Under the pieces are notes generated by a model. The model worked only from the letters and a program-made list of their open reading frames with translations, had not been told where the DNA came from and searched no databases. A DNA stretch of 64,000 nucleotides, from assembly GCF_028463985.1 (NCBI RefSeq), contig NZ_CP116766.1:1550001-1614000 (forward strand), in the 5' to 3' direction. This document shows positions 58,817-64,000 of the stretch, piece after piece (positions within the stretch are counted from its first letter, which is position 1; each line of letters begins with the position of its first letter). The translations under genes and the position numbers were made by a program. The stretch comes from Neisseria lisongii. GTDB taxonomy: Bacteria > Pseudomonadota > Gammaproteobacteria > Burkholderiales > Neisseriaceae.

Positions 58817-60157
58817 ATGAGCCAAAACCATACTATTTTGCAACATCTTCCGGTCGGCCACAAAGTCGGTATCGCCTTTTCAGGCGGTTTGGACACGTCC
58901 GCCGCATTATTGTGGATGAAACTCAAAGGTGCGCTGCCCTACGCCTACACCGCCAATCTGGGCCAGCCCGACGAAGACGACTACAACGCCATTCCGAAAA
59001 AAGCGCTGGAATACGGTGCCGAACAAGCCCGCCTGATCGACTGCCGCAGCCAGTTGGCACACGAAGGCATCGCCGCGATTCAATGCGGCGCATTCCACGT
59101 TGCCACCGGCGGCATTGCCTATTTCAACACCACGCCGCTGGGACGTGCCGTAACCGGCACCATGCTGGTTTCCGCCATGAAAGAAGACGATGTCAATATC
59201 TGGGGCGACGGTTCGACCTACAAAGGCAACGACATCGAACGCTTCTACCGCTACGGCTTGCTGACCAACCCTTCCCTACGCATCTACAAACCTTGGCTCG
59301 ACCAACAATTCATTGATGAATTGGGCGGCCGCCACGAAATGAGCGAATTCTTAATCGCCAACGGTTTCAACTACAAAATGTCGGTAGAAAAAGCCTATTC
59401 CACCGATTCCAACATGCTCGGCGCAACCCACGAAGCCAAAGACTTAGAATTTTTAAATTCGGGCATCAAAATCGTGAAGCCCATCATGGGCGTTGCCTTC
59501 TGGGACGAAAACGTCGAAGTCAAAGCCGAAGAAGTCAGCATCCGCTTTGAAGAAGGCATTCCGGTTGCCATCAACGGCAAAGAATACGCCGACCCTGTGG
59601 AACTCTTCCTCGAAGCCAACCGCATCGGCGGCCACCACGGCTTGGGCATGAGCGACCAAATCGAAAACCGCATCATCGAAGCCAAATCACGGGGCATTTA
59701 CGAAGCCCCCGGCATGGCCTTGTTCCACATCGCCTACGAACGTCTCGTAACCGGTATCCACAACGAAGACACCATCGAACAATACCGCATCAACGGTCTG
59801 CGTCTCGGCCGCCTGCTCTACCAAGGCCGCTGGTTCGACAGCCAAGCCCTGATGCTGCGTGAAACCGCCCAACGCTGGGTCGCTAAAGCCGTTACCGGCG
59901 AAGTAACGCTGGAATTGCGCCGCGGCAACGACTATTCGATTCTCAACACCGAATCGCCGAATCTGACCTACCAACCCGAACGCCTGAGCATGGAAAAAGT
60001 CGAAAACGCCGCCTTTACCCCCGCCGACCGCATCGGCCAGCTCACCATGCGCAATCTCGACATCGTCGATACCCGTGCCAAACTGGGCATCTACTCCCAA
60101 AGCGGCCTGCTGCAACTGGGCGAAGGCTCGGTATTGCCGAAACTGGGCAAAAAATAA
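58817..60157 (+). CDS. argG: Argininosuccinate synthase
   Basis: Joins citrulline and aspartate. It has 446 residues, the long form as in E. coli. The PP-loop is VGIAFSGGLDTSAALLWMK near residue 20, with GGIAYFNTTPLGRAVTGTM and WGDGSTYKGNDIERFYRYG later. The ATG at 58817 (MSQNHTILQ) follows GACAGGATTTCCC. Upstream AT-rich DNA has TTGACA at 58735 but no well-spaced -10, so the promoter is unresolved. Confidence 0.98.
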   Translation: MSQNHTILQHLPVGHKVGIAFSGGLDTSAALLWMKLKGALPYAYTANLGQPDEDDYNAIPKKALEYGAEQARLIDCRSQLAHEGIAAIQCGAFHVATGGIAYFNTTPLGRAVTGTMLVSAMKEDDVNIWGDGSTYKGNDIERFYRYGLLTNPSLRIYKPWLDQQFIDELGGRHEMSEFLIANGFNYKMSVEKAYSTDSNMLGATHEAKDLEFLNSGIKIVKPIMGVAFWDENVEVKAEEVSIRFEEGIPVAINGKEYADPVELFLEANRIGGHHGLGMSDQIENRIIEAKSRGIYEAPGMALFHIAYERLVTGIHNEDTIEQYRINGLRLGRLLYQGRWFDSQALMLRETAQRWVAKAVTGEVTLELRRGNDYSILNTESPNLTYQPERLSMEKVENAAFTPADRIGQLTMRNLDIVDTRAKLGIYSQSGLLQLGEGSVLPKLGKK

Positions 60158-60182
60158 TCCGGCCAAACGCCCGATTGTTTGA

Positions 60183-60226
60183 AACAAGCCGTCTGAAAAC
60201 AGAAATCCCGTTTTCAGACGGCTTGT
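60183..60226 (+). terminator. DUS-pair terminator of argG
   Basis: ACAAGCCGTCTGAAAACAG and TTTTCAGACGGCTTGTGTTG, 25 bases past the argG stop. Confidence 0.8.
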
Positions 60227-60358
60227 GTTGTTTGGGGGGTGATGGATACAGTCAATTCAATTTAAGAACAGAACAAAACAGCGATCCGCAGCGTTTTATT
60301 TTCGGCCGCAATAGGCTAAAATGGCAAAGTTTCAAACCCCATCATAAGGAAATCCGCT

Positions 60359-60625
60359 ATGACCCGCATGGTTCAATGCGTCAAACTCGGCCGTGAAGCC
60401 GAAGGCATGAAATTCCCGCCGTTGCCCAACGAATTGGGCAAACGGATTTTTGAAAACGTGTCCCAAGAAGCATGGCAGGCGTGGACCCGCCACCAAACCA
60501 TGCTGATCAACGAAAACCGCCTCAGCCTCGCCGATCCCCGTGCGCGCGAGTATCTGGCGCAGCAAATGGAACAGTATTTCTTCGGCGACGGTGCCGATCA
60601 GGTTCAAGGCTATGTGCCGAAATAA
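60359..60625 (+). CDS. yggX: Fe(2+)-trafficking protein YggX
   Basis: It has 88 residues. MVQCVKLGREAEGMKFPPLP has the single conserved Cys, and the rest (HQTMLINENRLSLADPRARE) is nearly the family consensus. It protects Fe-S clusters from oxidation. It is a single gene. Confidence 0.96.
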   Translation: MTRMVQCVKLGREAEGMKFPPLPNELGKRIFENVSQEAWQAWTRHQTMLINENRLSLADPRAREYLAQQMEQYFFGDGADQVQGYVPK

Positions 60626-60640
60626 ATCTGCGTAAACCGC

Positions 60641-60674
60641 AAGGCCGTCTGAAAATGCCGTTTTCAGACGGCCT
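60641..60674 (+). terminator. DUS-pair terminator of yggX
   Basis: AAGGCCGTCTGAAAATGCCG, TTTTCAGACGGCCTCG, 15 bases past the stop. Confidence 0.75.
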
Positions 60675-60870
60675 CGTTATTTACACCGCAACCAAACGCT
60701 TGAATTCCCACCCAAACGCCCCATTTACACCAAACAGGCGGCGAATTGGGCGGCTTCAGGTAAATATTTGAAAATCAATCCGAAACCGCCCTGCTGAATT
60801 TGATTTTTAGCACCGACCTGTTAGAATCAAGCCTCATTTGTTTTTTGACCTCATTTTTGGAGCAAACGCC

Positions 60871-61554
60871 ATGAATCACGACGTTTACGACTACACCACG
60901 AATACCGTGCCGCAAAATACGGTATTGCAGAAAACCTACCGCCTGCTCGGTTTATCGTTTATCCCCGCCGCAGCCGGTGCCTTTATCGCATCGCAGGCCG
61001 GTTTCAGCATTTACGCCATGCTCGGCGGAAAATTTATCGGCTTTATCGCCATGATGGTATTTTTCTACGGCATGGTGTTTCTGATTGAGAAAAACCGTTA
61101 CAGCAACACCGGTGCCACCCTGCTGATGGTGTTCACATTCGGCATGGGCGTATTAATCAGCCCGCTGCTGCAATATGCGCTCAACGTCCACAAAGGTTCG
61201 CAAATTGTCGGCATCGCCGCCGTGATGACCGCCGCCGTGTTCTTCACCATGTCGGCACTCGCCAAACGCAGCAACGTCAATATGAGTTCGCTCGGCAACT
61301 TCATGACCATCGGTGCGATTGTGTTGATGATCGGCGTGGTCGCCAACCTGTTTTTGAGCATTCCGGCACTGAGTTTGGCACTTTCCGCAGGTTTCGTCCT
61401 GTTCAGCTCGGTAATGATTATGTTCCAAGTGCGCCAAGTGATTGAAGGCGGCGAAGACAGCCACATCAGCGCAGCGCTGACCATCTTCATCTCACTGTAC
61501 AACATCTTCAGCAGCCTGCTGCATATCCTGCTCTCGCTCAACCGAGACGAATAA
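60871..61554 (+). CDS. Bax inhibitor-1 / YccA family membrane protein
   Basis: It has 227 residues with seven membrane helices. It starts MNHDVYDYTTNTVPQNTVLQ, with a family-typical TYRLLGLSFIPAA first helix and a C-terminal ALTIFISLYNIFSSLLHIL with the conserved aspartate-region variant. YccA interacts with FtsH in E. coli. TTTTGGAGC lies before the ATG at 60871; the frame is open 11 codons earlier. Confidence 0.9.
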   Translation: MNHDVYDYTTNTVPQNTVLQKTYRLLGLSFIPAAAGAFIASQAGFSIYAMLGGKFIGFIAMMVFFYGMVFLIEKNRYSNTGATLLMVFTFGMGVLISPLLQYALNVHKGSQIVGIAAVMTAAVFFTMSALAKRSNVNMSSLGNFMTIGAIVLMIGVVANLFLSIPALSLALSAGFVLFSSVMIMFQVRQVIEGGEDSHISAALTIFISLYNIFSSLLHILLSLNRDE

Positions 61555-61570
61555 TTCCGCCGCAAACCAT

Positions 61571-61608
61571 AAAAATGCCGTCTGAAAACATTTTCAGACG
61601 GCATTTTT
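61571..61608 (+). terminator. DUS-pair terminator of the BI-1 gene
   Basis: AAAATGCCGTCTGAAAACA, TTTTCAGACGGCATTTTTC with a clean T run, 17 bases past the stop. Confidence 0.85.
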
Positions 61609-61670
61609 CTTTGACATTCCCCCTTGCAGCCTTTATCCTTTCGGCTGATTAAACCCAAACACACACCACC

Positions 61671-62180
61671 ATGACCGCCCCCCTCCGCCGTGCCGTTTAC
61701 GCCGGCAGCTTCGACCCGCCAACTCTCGGCCATCTTTGGATGATAAAGGAAGCCCAAGCCCTGTTTGACGAACTGATTGTCGCCATCGGCATCAACCCCG
61801 AAAAACAGAACACCTACACCGTAGCCGAACGCCAAGCCATGCTGGAAGCCGTAACCGGCTGTTTTCCCAACGTCAAAATTGCCGTTTTCGAAAACCGCTT
61901 CCTCGTCCACTACGCCCGCAGCGTCCACGCCCGCTTTATCGTACGCGGCATCCGCACCGCCGGCGACTACGAATACGAACGTTCCATGCGCTACATCAAC
62001 AGCGACCTCGCACCGGAAATTTCCACCGTCTTCCTGATGCCGCCAAGAGAAATCGCCGAAGTGTCGTCCACCATGGTCAAAGGACTGGTCGGCCCCGAAG
62101 GCTGGCGGGAAATGATTAAACGCTACTTGCCCGAAGCGGTGTATCACAAAATACTGCACGACCATCGGGATAAGGTTTGA
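61671..62180 (+). CDS. coaD: Phosphopantetheine adenylyltransferase
   Basis: Penultimate step of coenzyme A synthesis. It has 169 residues. The nucleotidyltransferase motif is VYAGSFDPPTLGHLWMIKEA (T/HxGH). Other conserved parts are RFIVRGIRTAGDYEYE and EVSSTMVKGLVGPEGW. It is a single gene. Confidence 0.96.
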   Translation: MTAPLRRAVYAGSFDPPTLGHLWMIKEAQALFDELIVAIGINPEKQNTYTVAERQAMLEAVTGCFPNVKIAVFENRFLVHYARSVHARFIVRGIRTAGDYEYERSMRYINSDLAPEISTVFLMPPREIAEVSSTMVKGLVGPEGWREMIKRYLPEAVYHKILHDHRDKV

Positions 62181-62225
62181 CTCAACCCAAAAATCTTTTA
62201 TCGTGAATGAAAAAACAAATTATAC

Positions 62226-62292
62226 AAAGCCGTCTGAAAACGAGCAAAGCGAGTTTCTACACCGCTAAAATGCGATTTTCAGACGGCTTTGT
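62226..62292. terminator. DUS pair with GAGCAAAGCGAGTTTCTAC module
   Basis: AAAGCCGTCTGAAAACGAGC and GATTTTCAGACGGCTTT, 46 bases after coaD. Confidence 0.6.
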
Positions 62293-62367
62293 AGTGAAAT
62301 AACCCCAAAGCAATACAAGGCGGCAAGGCGAAGCCAACGCTGTAGTGCTTTGAGGTTATTTCACTAC
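62291..62367. repeat. 77-bp perfect-ended Correia-related element
   Basis: GTAGTGAAATAACC and GGTTATTTCACTAC at the ends, CCAAAGCAATACAAGGCGG then AAGGCGAAGCCAACGCTGTA inside. It overlaps the end of the DUS pair and lies 12 bases from the CcsA/YpjD stop. Confidence 0.7.
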
Positions 62368-62378
62368 ATCATCACCCA

Positions 62379-63185
62379 TCAGCGGTGCAGAATCACTTCC
62401 AATACAAACTTACTGCCGACATACGCCAAAACCAGACTGGCGAAGCCGATGATGGTCCAAATGGCGGCTTTTTTGCCCCGCCATGCCATCATGCTGTGTT
62501 TGAGCAGCAGGGCGGCATAAATCAGCCATGAGATAATGCTGAACACGGTTTTATGTGTCAGCACAAACGGTTTGCCGAACACACTTTCGGAGAAGAATGT
62601 GCCGCTGACCACTGAATAAGTGAGCAATACAAATCCCGCCAGCATGGTGCGGAACATGATTTTTTCCAAGCTCAACAGCGGCGGCAGGAAATTGGCAAGG
62701 GTGGAAAAGCGGCGTTTGTGCAGGCTGCGGTTGAGCAGCAGAATCAGCACGGCAAACAGGGTAACGATGCCGAACAGCCCATACGCCAGCAGCGATGTGC
62801 CGATATGCAGCATAAACGGTAAATCGCTGATTTGGTAGCCGACAAATTTGCCGGGGAAAATCAGTCCGAGCAGCATCATCAGCGTGGCGCAGGGATACAG
62901 CAGCAGCTGCAGCCCCCGCAGGCAGTAGAAGAAGCTGCCGGCAAAATAAAGCATCAGCATCAGCCACACTATCAGGCTGACCGAGTAGCCGAAGCCGGTA
63001 ATCAGGATATGGTCTTGCAGCACGGGCATCATCAATGCTGCGCCGTGTGCCAGCAGCGCTGCGCCCAAAATGCCCAATTCGAGGGCGAGCGGGTAGCGTT
63101 TGCCGCCGTATTTTTTGTGGTGCGTCCACACAAAGGCAGAAAGGGCGGCATACACCGCAATCAGGCAGATTAAAACGATAGGCAT
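62379..63185 (-). CDS. CcsA/YpjD-family cytochrome c assembly-like membrane protein
   Basis: It has 268 residues and eight membrane helices. It begins MPIVLICLIAVYAALSAFVW. Conserved His residues lie in LPFMLHIGTSLLAYG, FVLTHKTVFSIISW and LLKHSMMAWRG, as in the haem-handling CcsA/CcmC group. YpjD is the usual neighbour of ffh on the opposite strand, as here. A true CcsA would pair with CcsB, which is not in view. Confidence 0.88.
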   Translation of the reverse strand: MPIVLICLIAVYAALSAFVWTHHKKYGGKRYPLALELGILGAALLAHGAALMMPVLQDHILITGFGYSVSLIVWLMLMLYFAGSFFYCLRGLQLLLYPCATLMMLLGLIFPGKFVGYQISDLPFMLHIGTSLLAYGLFGIVTLFAVLILLLNRSLHKRRFSTLANFLPPLLSLEKIMFRTMLAGFVLLTYSVVSGTFFSESVFGKPFVLTHKTVFSIISWLIYAALLLKHSMMAWRGKKAAIWTIIGFASLVLAYVGSKFVLEVILHR

Positions 63186-63416
63186 AGGAAACTTTCCAGT
63201 GTCGCCGAAACGGTTTGCTCCCTTGCGGCATCGGTCCGCCTGATTCGGGAAACATCCGTTTCGGCCGTATGCGGCAAGGCATACGGTAAGAGAAACAACT
63301 CAAAGCGTTTGCGTGAAACAACACTTTTAACTATCGCATTTTAAAGTTAAACGACTATGGTGTAAAATGAAACCCATTTTCGCTCGCGATATTTCCGTGC
63401 AGACGCAATCTATCCC

Positions 63417-63448
63417 TGTTTTCAGACGGCATCAGGCCGTCTGAAAAC
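63417..63448. repeat. Head-to-head DUS pair upstream of ffh
   Basis: GTTTTCAGACGGCATCAGGC and CCGTCTGAAAAC form a compact hairpin 19 bases before the ffh ATG, one AT-DUS and one AG-DUS. It lies where it would be in the 5' untranslated RNA of ffh. Confidence 0.7.
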
Positions 63449-63466
63449 GCAACTTGAGGACACCCG

Positions 63467-64000
63467 ATGTTAGACAATTTAACCAACCGTTTCAGCAATG
63501 TGCTGAAAAATATCCGAGGCCACGCCAAGCTGACCGAAGACAATATCAAAGAAGCCCTGCGGGAAGTCCGCCTTGCCCTGCTTGAAGCCGACGTTGCCCT
63601 GCCGGTGGTCAAAGAATTTGTGAACAATGTCAAAGAAAAAGCGCTCGGTCAGGAAGTAACGGGCAGCCTCACACCCGATCAGGCGTTTATCGGCGTGGTC
63701 AATGAAGCCCTGATTGAATTGATGGGCAAGGAAAACAAAACGCTGGATTTGTCGGTGTCGCCGCCGGCGGTGGTGTTGATGGCCGGTTTGCAGGGTGCGG
63801 GTAAAACCACGACCGTGGGCAAACTGGCACGCCTGCTCAAAGCCGAGCAGAAAAAGAAAATTCTGGTGGTGTCCGCCGACGTGTACCGCCCCGCCGCCAT
63901 CGAACAGCTGCGCCTGCTGGCCGAACAGGTCGGCGTGGACTTTTTCCCGTCCGATGTCAGCCAGCAGCCGGTGGACATTGCCCGTGCTGCCGTCGATTAT
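63467..64000 (+). CDS. ffh: Signal recognition particle protein Ffh (N-terminal part)
   Basis: GTPase of the SRP. The first 178 codons are visible: the N domain (MLDNLTNRFSNVLKNIRG), ALLEADVALPVV, and the G domain with P-loop MAGLQGAGKTTTVGKLA near residue 105 and the second motif VVSADVYRPAAIEQL. The M domain that binds 4.5S RNA lies beyond the window. The ATG follows CTTGAGGACACCC. Confidence 0.96.
   Translation, partial: MLDNLTNRFSNVLKNIRGHAKLTEDNIKEALREVRLALLEADVALPVVKEFVNNVKEKALGQEVTGSLTPDQAFIGVVNEALIELMGKENKTLDLSVSPPAVVLMAGLQGAGKTTTVGKLARLLKAEQKKKILVVSADVYRPAAIEQLRLLAEQVGVDFFPSDVSQQPVDIARAAVDY

Overview
The window is a stretch of Neisseria chromosome. Dozens of copies of the neisserial DNA uptake sequence (DUS, GCCGTCTGAA), in both the AT- and AG-extended 12-mer forms, lie inside genes and as inverted pairs that act as terminators. 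Most of the gene order and proteins resemble Neisseria (LpxL1-type acyltransferase, yraN-gmhA-dolP, surA-lptD next to amgK, lipoprotein DsbA). AG-DUS is frequent and some repeats are unlike those I know from N. meningitidis or N. gonorrhoeae, so a commensal or animal-associated Neisseria is more likely. The species is an inference.

Layout. 1-8 kb: partial oligopeptidase A gene (prlC), YkvI-type membrane protein, a pair of tiny membrane-protein genes, glnE, and moeB-moaC. 8-17 kb: ppc, an IS110-family element, dapD, then the overlapping operon tsaB-rimI-UDG-like-rmuC. 17-25 kb: prephenate dehydrogenase, PolB-type exonuclease, lpxL, the nitrilase-ruvC pair, and a CPA2 antiporter. 25.3-25.9 kb: five tRNA genes (Val-Asp-Val-Asp-Val) built from a perfect 263-bp tandem duplication. 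26-34 kb: transporter-slyX, two parvulin-type proteins, bolA-yciI-yciB, truA, pdxA, and a secreted protein. 34-46 kb: a frameshifted yjbR, valS, an HTH gene, map, dolP-gmhA-yraN divergent from rsmI, exonuclease III, pyrE, argA. 46.8-48.0 kb: a second IS110-family element. 48.5-64 kb: lptD-surA divergent from amgK, dsbA, murJ, trpC, a YheT-type hydrolase, a CinA-like protein, argG, yggX, a BI-1 protein, coaD, a CcsA/YpjD protein and the start of ffh.

Functional themes are housekeeping metabolism (arginine: argA, argG; lysine/peptidoglycan: dapD, murJ, amgK; pyridoxal: pdxA; molybdopterin: moeB, moaC) and envelope biogenesis (lpxL, gmhA, lptD, surA, dolP, dsbA).

The intergenic space is crowded with repeats: Correia-type elements of several sizes, two other families of small inverted-repeat elements ending in TATAGT/ACTATA, dRS3-like palindromes, and DUS-bounded modular repeats. 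The most interesting observation concerns the two IS110 elements. Each carries an upstream non-coding region with short segments matching the element's own termini and its insertion site, in the order and polarity expected for a bridge (guide) RNA. Both sit inside chromosomal repeat elements. No CRISPR array, prophage or large genomic island is visible.
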